A stretch of 6,755 nucleotides of DNA, from assembly GCA_009843625.1 (NCBI GenBank), contig VYDD01000268.1, forward strand, positions 1 to 6,755, written 5' to 3'. Below, one piece after another: positions 1 to 6,751 of this stretch (position 1 is the first letter of the stretch; each line of letters begins with the position of its first letter). Origin of the DNA: Gammaproteobacteria bacterium. GTDB lineage: Bacteria; Gemmatimonadota; Gemmatimonadetes; Longimicrobiales; Gaopeijiaceae. The position numbers were made by a program, and so were the translations under genes. Under the pieces are notes generated by a model, which was not told where the DNA came from, ran no database searches, and worked only from the letters and a program-made list of their open reading frames with translations.

Positions 1-2
1 CT

Positions 3-473
3 CCACCCAACGTCCCGACCCTTGAGGGCAGCCCGGACGCCGACGGGGACCGCATCCTGACGACGCGCGAGCGCATGGAGTTGCATCGCTCGAGCCCCGT
101 GTGCAGCTCCTGCCACAACTTCATCGACCCCATCGGCCTCGCGCTCGACAACTTCGACGTCACGGGACGCTGGCGGGTGCGTGAGAACATGGCCCCGCTC
201 GACACCCGCGGCACCTTCTACGACGGCACCGCCCTGAGCTCGCCCGGAGATCTGGCCGCAGTGCTCCGCAAGCGTCCGATCCCGCTCGCGCGCAACTTCA
301 CCGAGCATCTGTTCGCGTATGCGATCGGGCGACCCGCCGACCATCTCGATCAGCCGACCATCCGCGCCATCACGCGGGCGGCGGCGGACAACAACTACAG
401 CATCTCGTCGATTGTGCTGGGAGTCGTCAGGAGCGCTCCCTTCCGCATGCGACAAACGCAGGAGGTTCAATGA
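3..473 (+). CDS. DUF1592/DUF1588/DUF1585 family protein, C-terminal part (5' end outside window)
   Basis: The frame is open from the left edge (first full codon at 3) to the TGA at 471-473, giving 156 residues, so only the C-terminus is present. The first ~60 residues look like DUF1588: a proline-rich PPNVPTLE start, a TTRERMELHR segment, then CSSCH (bases 102-116) followed by DPIGLALDNFD and GRWR. The rest looks like DUF1585: DTRGTFYDGT, LARNFTEHLFAYAIGR and a SISSIVLGVVRSAPFRMR tail. In the family these modules follow DUF1587/DUF1592 regions and often a cytochrome-c-like N-terminus, in large exported proteins of unknown activity. CSSCH matches the CxxCH haem-attachment pattern, but haem binding by this domain is inference. 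An ATG at 75 is internal, since homology extends upstream of it. The stop overlaps the next start by ATGA, implying coupled translation. Family assignment is confident; function is unknown. Confidence 0.9.
   Translation, partial: PPNVPTLEGSPDADGDRILTTRERMELHRSSPVCSSCHNFIDPIGLALDNFDVTGRWRVRENMAPLDTRGTFYDGTALSSPGDLAAVLRKRPIPLARNFTEHLFAYAIGRPADHLDQPTIRAITRAAADNNYSISSIVLGVVRSAPFRMRQTQEVQ
460..465 (+). promoter_or_regulatory. Ribosome binding site for the SusC-like gene
   Basis: A perfect AGGAGG lies four bases upstream of the ATG at 470, inside the last codons of the preceding gene. It decides the start at 470 over the in-frame ATG at 512, which has no comparable site. Together with the ATGA overlap it indicates translational coupling to the upstream gene. 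Confidence 0.8.
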
Positions 474-2014
474 GAGAGCTCACGTCCGCAACCAGTCACC
501 GCCCGACCTGGATGGCGCTGCCGGTCATTGGCCGCGCCGCCGTTCTGGCCCTCGCCCTCCTGTGGTCCCTCCCCCTGGCCGCCCAGCAAGGGCGGATCAC
601 CGGGCTCGTCACCAACGCCGCCACCGGGCAGCCCATCTCCTCGGCACAGGTCTTCCTGCCCGAGTTGAACATCGGCGCGCTCTCCGCGTCGAACGGCCGC
701 TACCTCCTGCTGGGGGTTAACGTCGGCACCCATACGGTGCGCGTCGAGCGCATCGGCTTCGCGGCGGCAACCGTGGAGGTCACCGTTGCGGTCGACCAGT
801 CCGTCGAGGCCAACTTCCAGCTCCAGGAGGTGGCCCTGAACCTGGACGAGATCGTGGTGACCGGAACCGGCGCGCCCACGCAGCGCCGCCGCCTGGGACA
901 GACGATTACCTCGGTGACATCCGACGAACTCGCGATCGCGCCCATCACCAGCCTTTCCGATGCGCTGGTGGGACGCCTTGCCGGGGCCCGCGGTCTCATC
1001 TCGGGTGGTCAGACCGGCGCCGGCAGCGCGATCACCCTCCGGGGCACGTCGAGCATAAGCCAGCGCCAGAGCCCGCTCATCTACGTGGACGGCGTCCGCA
1101 TGGACAACGCAGTCGAGCGCGCCACGTCCGTGAGGACCGACCGGCTGCAGGACATCAATCCCCAGGACATCGACCGGGTGGAGGTCATCCGGGGGGCAGC
1201 GGCTGCGACCCTCTACGGCACCGAAGCCTCCAGCGGCGTGATCCAGATCTTCACCAAGCGGGGACAGACGGGCGCGCCGGTGTACGCCTTCTCCACCGAC
1301 CTCCAACACCTCGCCTTTCCACGCGACTTCCCGGACAACTGCGGATACAACCGTGCCGAGCATCGGCTCCTCTGTGACAGCCCCTGGGAGGAGAATGCGG
1401 TGTTCGCGTACCACCAGAACTACAACCTGTCCGTCCGCGGCGGAACGCCGGGCCTGCGCTACTACCTGTCCGGACGCCTGATGGAAGAGGTGAACCCCTC
1501 GCCCAACAACGAGCTGGCCAACCAGTCGGTGCGCGCCACCTTCGACTTCACCCATACCGAGAAGCTGACCAGCCAGGTCGGGGTCAACGTCGTGCGGCGC
1601 AACCTCAAGACGGCCACCCCCGGGTGGGGCGACCTCTTCGGCAACCTCATGCTCGGGAATCCGCTGCGCGCCACCGAGACCAATCCTCACGGGGCCTACA
1701 CACCCCTGCTGGCCAGCCGCATCACGGAGAACCTCCAGGAGTCCGTCAACACCATGCTCAACGCCTCGCTGGTCTACCAGTGGGCCGACGGACTCAGCTC
1801 CACCCTTCAGATGGGGCACAACTTCATCGACAGCCGCTTCAGCGCGTTCTTCCCCCAGGGCGTGGTCGCGGAGTCGGTCACCGGCTACAAGCAGGTCAGA
1901 AACTCGCGCTTCGCCACGACCACGCTGGACTTCAGCACTCACTGGGAGACCCAGATCAGCGACCGGATGGTCGGCAACGTCACGGTCGGCGGCCAGAGCT
2001 TCCGCGAGGTGTAG
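470..2014 (+). CDS. SusC/RagA-like TonB-linked outer membrane protein, truncated by an in-frame TAG
   Basis: SusC-family proteins are TonB-dependent outer-membrane transporters that import oligomeric or other large nutrients with a SusD lipoprotein lid. In the 514 residues read here: an N-terminal Sec signal peptide (about 1-39, hydrophobic core AAVLALALLWSLPLAA); a carboxypeptidase-like regulatory domain at about 41-118 (GRITGLVTNAATGQPISSAQ, NGRYLLLGV); a TonB-box-like LDEIVVTG at 125-132; a plug domain at about 140-265 with RGTSSIS, PLIYVDGVRMDN and a final GVIQIFTKRG; then barrel sequence. Full-length family members are usually around 900-1,100 residues, so this product stops about halfway. 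The TAG at 2012-2014 is not the natural end, because typical SusC barrel sequence continues in the same frame. Translated alone it would have signal, plug and partial barrel and is unlikely to fold as a transporter. The start at 470 has AGGAGG and overlaps the upstream stop. Substrate cannot be told. Confidence 0.88.
   Translation: MRELTSATSHRPTWMALPVIGRAAVLALALLWSLPLAAQQGRITGLVTNAATGQPISSAQVFLPELNIGALSASNGRYLLLGVNVGTHTVRVERIGFAAATVEVTVAVDQSVEANFQLQEVALNLDEIVVTGTGAPTQRRRLGQTITSVTSDELAIAPITSLSDALVGRLAGARGLISGGQTGAGSAITLRGTSSISQRQSPLIYVDGVRMDNAVERATSVRTDRLQDINPQDIDRVEVIRGAAAATLYGTEASSGVIQIFTKRGQTGAPVYAFSTDLQHLAFPRDFPDNCGYNRAEHRLLCDSPWEENAVFAYHQNYNLSVRGGTPGLRYYLSGRLMEEVNPSPNNELANQSVRATFDFTHTEKLTSQVGVNVVRRNLKTATPGWGDLFGNLMLGNPLRATETNPHGAYTPLLASRITENLQESVNTMLNASLVYQWADGLSSTLQMGHNFIDSRFSAFFPQGVVAESVTGYKQVRNSRFATTTLDFSTHWETQISDRMVGNVTVGGQSFREV
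2012..2014 (+). other. Premature in-frame amber stop inside the SusC barrel
   Basis: The codon series reads SFREV-TAG-ANEFASVREFGS, and the residues after the stop continue as ordinary SusC barrel (NAGLFVQGQVGLDDRLFLTG). No frame change is needed. A tyrosine codon (TAC or TAT) here would restore one open frame from 470 to 3253 through a single base change. This is either a true nonsense mutation, a base-call error or, less likely, a recoded codon. Confidence 0.85.
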
Positions 2015-3253
2015 GCGAACGAGTTCGCGTCCGTGCGCGAGTTCGGGTCGCCCACCCTCAAGACCCTCAGCGGCGGCGCCCAGATCACCGGGGTGAGCGA
2101 GGGCTTCGAGGAGGTCATCAACGCGGGTCTCTTCGTCCAGGGGCAGGTCGGACTGGACGACCGCCTCTTCCTGACCGGGGGCGTGCGCGCCGACGGCAAC
2201 TCGGCCGGTGGTGCCCGCTTCGATGCCGCGGGTGCCGAGGTGGCCGAACGCCTCTCGGCGGCCGGAGGCAACGACCTGGGCGTCGCGCACGCGCACTTCT
2301 TCGGCGGGATGACCCGCATCACCATGGCGGATCACTACAACGTGATCGTGTACGGCGCTGAGGATCAGCTGCGTGGCCCGATCGACGTGATCGCGGAGTC
2401 CATCGAGCGCTTCCAGCAGGCCGCCCAGGTCGCGCAATCCGCCGGGGACGCGAACTTCGCCGCGGCCGCGATGGGACAGGTCGCGCGAGCCTATCGCTCG
2501 CTCTACTACGAGCGCACCCACTTGCAGGGCCAGATGGACCGCAGCCTGTTCGACCAGGCGGAGTCGGCCGCGCGCCAGGCGCTTTCGACGGCCCCCGACT
2601 ACAACGTCTCGCTGCGCTTCGGCGCCCCCGGCGGCTCCAACTCCGGGGCTTCCCTCGGAGGCCCCTACGGAGGCACCAACCGGATCGACGAGATATATCT
2701 CTTCCTCCCCGATCCCGTGACCGGGGACTGGGATCCGCGCATCGCGCACGAGGAAACGACCCGCGAGGAGCCGCTCGGCACCAGTTCCTACAACCTGAAG
2801 TATACCGCGCGCGAAACGCCGCTCCCGCTCAGCCGGGCCGCCGAGGCGATGCTCATCATCGCCGAATCCCGGCTGCTGGCCGGCGATCTGGCGGGCGCGG
2901 TCGAGTGGATCAATCACACACGTGCGGCGGCGAGAACCCGCACGATGGCCGGGGATTGGGGCGACGCGTCGCGCGGCTGGCCGCCCACGGGACACGCGAT
3001 CTCGGACCTGCGGGACTTCGCCAGCATGGACGCGGGCGAGATCATGGCCCAGCTCCAGCACGAGCGCAGGGCCGAGTTCTGGATGGAGATGCGGCGCTGG
3101 CAGGACATGCGCTACTACGAGATCTTCCCCTATCGCTGGTTCGACCAGAACAAGGCCATGGGGATTCATCTGCGCTGGCCGCCCTCCCCTGAGGACGTCA
3201 ACGCCAACCCCAACCTCACCAACGAAATCGCGCAGCGGTTGTACGTGAACTGA
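2015..3253 (+). pseudogene. SusC barrel fragment fused in frame to the C-terminal part of a RagB/SusD-like protein
   Basis: This is the same-frame continuation after the TAG; a GTG at 2033 is the first possible restart but has no clear Shine-Dalgarno. About 64 codons (2015-2206) are SusC barrel (VINAGLFVQGQVGLDD, LFLTGGVRADGNSA). The frame then becomes SusD-like for about 348 residues. There is a helical, TPR-like region (NDLGVAHAHFFGGMTRI, SIERFQQAAQVAQSAGD, AMGQVARAYRSLYYE). After it come the C-terminal hallmarks: an AEAMLIIAESRLLAGDLAGA helix, ERRAEFWMEMRRWQDMRYYE, and a PPSPEDVNANPNL end. SusD proteins are surface lipoproteins that cap SusC; family members are roughly 450-550 residues and start with a lipobox signal. 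That N-terminal part, roughly the first 100-150 residues, is absent, as is the second half of the SusC barrel. The piece therefore has no export signal and should be non-functional. It looks like the product of a deletion of very roughly 1.5 kb across a susC-susD pair; a mis-assembly would look the same. Confidence 0.8.
2198..2228 (+). other. Approximate SusC-to-SusD fusion junction
   Basis: Up to about 2206 the frame encodes the SusC barrel segment VRADGNSA, which in family members is normally followed by FG and further barrel strands. From about 2213 it encodes ARFDAAGAEVAERLSAAGG, leading straight into a SusD helical region. No frame change and no stop occur across the switch. The exact breakpoint cannot be fixed without an intact relative. 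Confidence 0.65.
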
Positions 3254-3320
3254 GTGCCATGAATCGAGTCCGGGAAACCGCGCCCTGTGAACTGAATCGC
3301 TGGATGGAGGGGAGTCGTCG
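3254..3320 (+). other. 67-base spacer between the SusD remnant and the DUF1552 gene
   Basis: This is the longest non-coding gap between genes in the window. It contains the second copy of the 9-base direct repeat GTGAACTGA (3287-3295); the first copy (3245-3253) spans the SusD stop codon. It also holds a 21-codon frame from the ATG at 3259, without a good ribosome site, whose TGA at 3322-3324 overlaps the DUF1552 start. I see no convincing promoter or terminator hairpin, so read-through from upstream is assumed. Confidence 0.5.
3306..3314 (+). promoter_or_regulatory. Ribosome binding site for the DUF1552 gene
   Basis: GGAGGGGAG ends six bases before the ATG at 3321, a strong purine-rich site at a suitable distance. 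It supports this start, which also places the twin-arginine motif at the expected distance from the N-terminus. Confidence 0.75.
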
Positions 3321-4745
3321 ATGAATTTCATCACGGGAAGACACCTTTCGCGCCGTACCTTTCTGAAGGGCGCCGGGGCCTCCGTGGGCCTTCCGCTCCT
3401 CGAGGCGATGGTGCCGGCGGGCAAGCCGTGGAGCGATGCGGCGCAGTCGCAGTTCACGCGCCTGGTGTGCGTCGAGGAGTCGATGGGGTGCGCGGGCGGA
3501 AACGACTGGGGCGACGAGCAGAACCTGTTCGCGCCGGCCACGGCGGGGCGGGATTTCGAACTCAGGGCGGAGAGCCAGCTCAAGCCCCTGGAAGCCTACC
3601 GGGACTACCTCACCATCGTCAGCAACACCGACGTGCGCATGGCGGAGCCCTACCGGGCCGAGGAGATCGGCGGCGACCACGATCGCTCCACCGCCGTGTT
3701 CCTCACCCAGGCCCATCCGCTGCAGACCCAGGCCGACGTCTACCTCGGCAAGTCGCTCGACCAGGTCCACGCGGACCGCTTCGGACAGGACACCGCACTG
3801 CCCTCGCTCGAGATCACGACGGAGCAGATGGACCGCGGGGGCGGCTGCGCCTACAACTACCACTGCGCGTACACGACCACCCTGGCGTGGGCATCGCCCA
3901 CCCAGCCGCTTCCCGCTATTCGGGAGCCCCGACGGGTTTTCGAGCAGCTGTTCGGCGCCGGCGACTCCCCGGCCGACCGCGCCGTGCGGCTGCGCAACAG
4001 CCAGAGCCTGCTCGACTGGGTGCTGGTGGAACTGAACGACCTGAAGCGGGAGCTGGGGGCGCTGGACCGGCAGGCGCTCGATCAGTACGCCACCCACATC
4101 CGCGAGCTGGAGCGGCGCATCGAGCTGGTCGAGGCGCAGAACTCGAGCGGCGAGGAGCGGCAGATGCCGGAGGCCCCGTCGGGGATTCCGGACCGCTGGG
4201 AAGACCACATGCAGCTGATGTTCGACCTGCAGGTGCTCGCCCTGCAGGCGGACCTGACCCGGGTCATCACCTTCAAGACCGGCTTCGACCTGCAGAACAG
4301 CACCTTCCCCGACAGCGGCACCAGCAAGTCGTTCCACGCCGCATCGCACCACGGCAACGTCCCCTCCGCCGTCATGGAGTTCAACGTCATCAACACGTAT
4401 CGGCTGGGGCAGATGGCGTATTTCCTGGAGAAGATGAAGAACACCGTGGAGGGCGAGGCGTCGCTGCTCGACAAGACGGCCATCATCTGGGGTTCCCCCA
4501 TGGGCGACCCGAACCTGCACAACCACCGGCGCTGCCCGCTCCTGCTCATGGGCCACGCGAATGGCGCGCTGGAGGGCAACCTGCATCTGAGGGCGCCCAA
4601 GGGGACGCCCATGGCCAACGTGTTCGTGAGCCTGATGCAACGCCTGGGACACGACGACGAGATGCGAGCCTTCGGCGATAGCACGGGCGAGTTCCCGCTC
4701 AGCTTTCCGGTGGGCCGGCCGGTAAGCACGCGGAGGGAGCCATGA
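3321..4745 (+). CDS. Tat-exported DUF1552 family protein
   Basis: This is a 474-residue protein, close to full family length. The N-terminus has a twin-arginine signal (SRRTFLKG at residues 10-17, then a hydrophobic GASVGLPLLEAM), so a folded, possibly cofactor-bearing protein is probably exported to the periplasm. Family-typical segments follow: GGDHDRSTAVFLTQAHPLQT (117-136), GKSLDQVHADRFG (143-155), PSLEI (161-165), CAYNYHCAY (176-184), REPRRVFEQLFG (201-212), a coiled REL/ERR helix (about 237-272), LQADLTRVITF (308-318), HAASHHG (339-345), LLDKTAIIWGSPMGD (382-396), LHNHRRCPLLLMGHANG (399-415) and a FGDSTGEFPL end (451-460). Conserved His, Asp and Cys suggest a metal or redox centre, but no reaction is known for the family and I assign none. 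Its usual partner is a DUF1592/1588/1585 protein, which lies upstream beyond the SusC/SusD remnant. The stop overlaps the ankyrin gene start by ATGA. Family call is confident. Confidence 0.92.
   Translation: MNFITGRHLSRRTFLKGAGASVGLPLLEAMVPAGKPWSDAAQSQFTRLVCVEESMGCAGGNDWGDEQNLFAPATAGRDFELRAESQLKPLEAYRDYLTIVSNTDVRMAEPYRAEEIGGDHDRSTAVFLTQAHPLQTQADVYLGKSLDQVHADRFGQDTALPSLEITTEQMDRGGGCAYNYHCAYTTTLAWASPTQPLPAIREPRRVFEQLFGAGDSPADRAVRLRNSQSLLDWVLVELNDLKRELGALDRQALDQYATHIRELERRIELVEAQNSSGEERQMPEAPSGIPDRWEDHMQLMFDLQVLALQADLTRVITFKTGFDLQNSTFPDSGTSKSFHAASHHGNVPSAVMEFNVINTYRLGQMAYFLEKMKNTVEGEASLLDKTAIIWGSPMGDPNLHNHRRCPLLLMGHANGALEGNLHLRAPKGTPMANVFVSLMQRLGHDDEMRAFGDSTGEFPLSFPVGRPVSTRREP
4732..4739 (+). 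promoter_or_regulatory. Ribosome binding site for the ankyrin-repeat gene
   Basis: GGAGGGAG lies just upstream of the ATG at 4742, within the last codons of the DUF1552 gene; the GGAGG core is five bases from the start. It fixes the start at the ATGA overlap and supports coupled translation of the two genes. Confidence 0.75.
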
Positions 4746-6694
4746 GGCTGGGACGCGGGATGGGGCGGGCCGGCGCGGTCCTCGCGGTCTTTCTGGCCGC
4801 GGCCGCGGCGCGCCCGCAGGACGGGCTGCTGGATGCGGCCAGGCAGGGGGACGCGGACGCCGTGCAGGCGCTGCTCGAGGACGGCGCCGACCCCAACTTC
4901 GCGCAGGGCGACGGCCTGACGGCATTGCACCTGGCCGCCCGCGAGGGTCATCTGGAGATCGTGGATATCCTGATCGGCGCAGGGGCCAAGACCGCGGCAG
5001 CCACGCGCATCGGTGACTATACGCCCTTGCACCTGGCGAGCGGGGGAGGACACGCGGACGTGGTGGACGCGCTCCTGGGCGCGGGTGCCGACGCGGAGGC
5101 GGTCACCACCTCGAGCGGCGTGACCTCCCTCCACCTGGCGGCGGAGGCGCGCGGCGGCGAGGGTGCGGTTCGGCTGCTGCTCGAGCACGGCGCGCCGGTG
5201 AACGCGCGCGAAAGGTCAGCGGGGCAGACGCCCCTCATGTTCGCCGCCGCCGCCGGGCGGGCGGCCTCCGCGGCCGAACTGCTCGAGCACGGCGCCGACC
5301 CCTCGGTCACCACCGAGGTGGGGGACGTGCTGCGCCGCATGGCGACCAGCAGGGCGGCCCAGGGGCGTCTGCTGGAGGCGCTGTCCGAGATACAGCGGGC
5401 GACCGAAGGCGGGACCGCCCGGGAGCCGACCGCCGCCGAAGTCCAGGCCGCGCTCGCGGTGCAGCGGGAGTTTCTCGCTTCCGAGGAGCTGCAGGAGCAG
5501 TTGGCCGACTTCCACCCCGACGACCTTGCCAACGTGGTGCCCGCGTGGGACACCCCCGCCGGCTACGTCAGCGACAACGAGATCGTCCGGCGGCCCATGT
5601 ACGAAACCCTGGTCGGCAGGACCGGCGGCATGACCGCCCTGCTGCACGCCGCCCGCGAGGGCCATCTGGAGGTCGCGCGGGTGCTTCTGGACGGCGGCGC
5701 CGACATCGACCAGGTCGCGGGCGACGGGGCCAGCCCGCTTACGCTCGCCGCGCTCAACGGCCAGTTCGACATGTCGATGCTGCTCATCGAGCGCGGCGCC
5801 GACCCCGACCTGGCCACCCACACGGACGGCGTCTCACCCCTGTTCGCCGTGCTGCAGACGCAGTGGGCCTTCAAGTTCACCGACCATCCCCACCCGCGCG
5901 CGCACGACAACCAGGCCACGGCGCACATGGACGTCCTGCACGCCCTGCTGGAAGCGGGCGCCGACCCCAACGCGCCGATCGGGACGCACCTGTGGTACTC
6001 GGACTTCCTGCGCGGCAAGCTGGGGCTCAACCTGACCGGGGCCACCCCGTTCTGGCGGGCGGCGCTGGCCCAGGATCTCCCCGCGATGAGAGCGCTGGTG
6101 GCCCACGGAGCCGACCCGGACCTGCCCACCACCTGGCCGGAGCCGGGGATGCGGGAAGGGCGACAGAACGACGGGCGCCTGCAGGAGGATTCCGGGCTGC
6201 CCATGATCCCCGAGGGAACCCCCAACATGTACCCGATTCACGCCGCGGCGGGGGGCGGGTACATGGGACTCGGCGCCTTCCTGATGAACCACGTCCCGAA
6301 CAATTTCCTCAACACGGTCAGGTACCTGGTCGAGGAGCTCGGAGCCGACGTTAATCTCCGCGACTCGTGGGGCTACACCCCGCTGCATTACGCCTCGGTG
6401 CGGGGCGGCAACGACCTCATCGAATACCTGGTGTCGAAGGGAGCCGACGTCGGCGCGATCAGCCGCCTGGGCCAGTCCACCGCCGACATGGCGCGCGGGG
6501 GCCGGGCGGGCTACTTCTCGCGGCCGTCCTACCCCGGGACGGTGGACCTGCTGGTGGGTCTCGGGTCGGAGCTGAGGTGCCTCAACACCCACTTCCGGGG
6601 CACCGGCGACTTCTGCCCGGGTGCCGGGGTGGAGGCGTTCGACACGCAAGGGCCTCCGGGGGAGCAGAATCGGCCGCCTGGCGGAAGGCGGTGA
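4742..6694 (+). CDS. Exported ankyrin-repeat protein
   Basis: A 650-residue protein with a short Sec-like signal (about 1-25: arginine-rich start, then GAVLAVFLAAAAA) and no lipobox cysteine, so probably periplasmic or secreted. Ankyrin repeats form most of it, recognisable by TPLHLA-type and GADPN-type turns. One block covers about residues 26-191, with about five repeats (GLTALHLAAREGHLEIVDIL at 58-77, GDYTPLHLASGGGHADVV at 91-108). A second runs from about 294 to 574 with about six, several carrying insertions (about 372-394 and 463-493). A non-ankyrin, partly helical insert of about 100 residues (192-293, with AVQREFLASEELQEQL and DDLANVVPAWDTP) separates the blocks. After the last repeat (GYTPLHYASVRGGNDLIEYL at 544-563) a tail carries two cysteines, Cys613 and Cys625, and a Pro/Gly-rich end. 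Ankyrin repeats bind other proteins and are not catalytic; the partner may be the DUF1552 or DUF1592 product, which is inference from coupling. The gene appears intact. Confidence 0.92.
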   Translation: MRLGRGMGRAGAVLAVFLAAAAARPQDGLLDAARQGDADAVQALLEDGADPNFAQGDGLTALHLAAREGHLEIVDILIGAGAKTAAATRIGDYTPLHLASGGGHADVVDALLGAGADAEAVTTSSGVTSLHLAAEARGGEGAVRLLLEHGAPVNARERSAGQTPLMFAAAAGRAASAAELLEHGADPSVTTEVGDVLRRMATSRAAQGRLLEALSEIQRATEGGTAREPTAAEVQAALAVQREFLASEELQEQLADFHPDDLANVVPAWDTPAGYVSDNEIVRRPMYETLVGRTGGMTALLHAAREGHLEVARVLLDGGADIDQVAGDGASPLTLAALNGQFDMSMLLIERGADPDLATHTDGVSPLFAVLQTQWAFKFTDHPHPRAHDNQATAHMDVLHALLEAGADPNAPIGTHLWYSDFLRGKLGLNLTGATPFWRAALAQDLPAMRALVAHGADPDLPTTWPEPGMREGRQNDGRLQEDSGLPMIPEGTPNMYPIHAAAGGGYMGLGAFLMNHVPNNFLNTVRYLVEELGADVNLRDSWGYTPLHYASVRGGNDLIEYLVSKGADVGAISRLGQSTADMARGGRAGYFSRPSYPGTVDLLVGLGSELRCLNTHFRGTGDFCPGAGVEAFDTQGPPGEQNRPPGGRR

Positions 6695-6737
6695 TCCCCC
6701 CGCAAGCCGGGCGATAGCGAAGCAACTCGCCTGCGCA

Positions 6738-6751
6738 GTGGCCGCGGCCAC
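6738..6751. repeat. 14-base perfect GC palindrome after the last gene
   Basis: GTGGCCGCGGCCAC reads the same on both strands and lies 44 bases after the ankyrin gene stop. It could form a small hairpin (five-base stem, CGCG loop) and might be part of a terminator, but no T-run is visible before the window ends at 6755. In DNA this GC-rich it may also be chance. Confidence 0.3.

Noticed and set aside
512..2014. Alternative SusC start at ATG 512
   Set aside because: It would give a tidier signal peptide, but no Shine-Dalgarno precedes it, whereas 470 has AGGAGG four bases upstream and an ATGA overlap.
2012..2014. Programmed readthrough or pyrrolysine/other recoding at the TAG
   Set aside because: No downstream stem-loop or tRNA/synthetase evidence is visible, and the fused product beyond it is itself defective, so mutation or sequencing error is simpler.
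2033..3253. Independent restart gene beginning at GTG 2033
   Set aside because: There is no clear ribosome site, no signal peptide, and its first ~58 residues are SusC barrel continuing from before the TAG, so it is a remnant and not a gene with its own start.
467..3583. A very long open frame on the minus strand (about 1,038 codons) opposite the SusC/SusD region
   Set aside because: It is a by-product of GC-rich codons on the + strand. Its product is low-complexity (Gly, Arg, Val, Ala, His) with no recognisable domain, and it runs across three unrelated + strand coding regions whose family matches are clear.
3216..4925. Long minus-strand open frame opposite the DUF1552 gene
   Set aside because: The + strand product is a clear full-length family member with a Tat signal and a good ribosome site. 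The antisense product is Arg/Pro/Val-rich with no domain or plausible N-terminus.
4883..5971. Repeated 15-base GGCGCCGACCCCAAC at 4883-4897 and 5957-5971
   Set aside because: It encodes the GADPN turn shared by ankyrin repeats; it is explained by protein repeat structure and is not a mobile or regulatory repeat.
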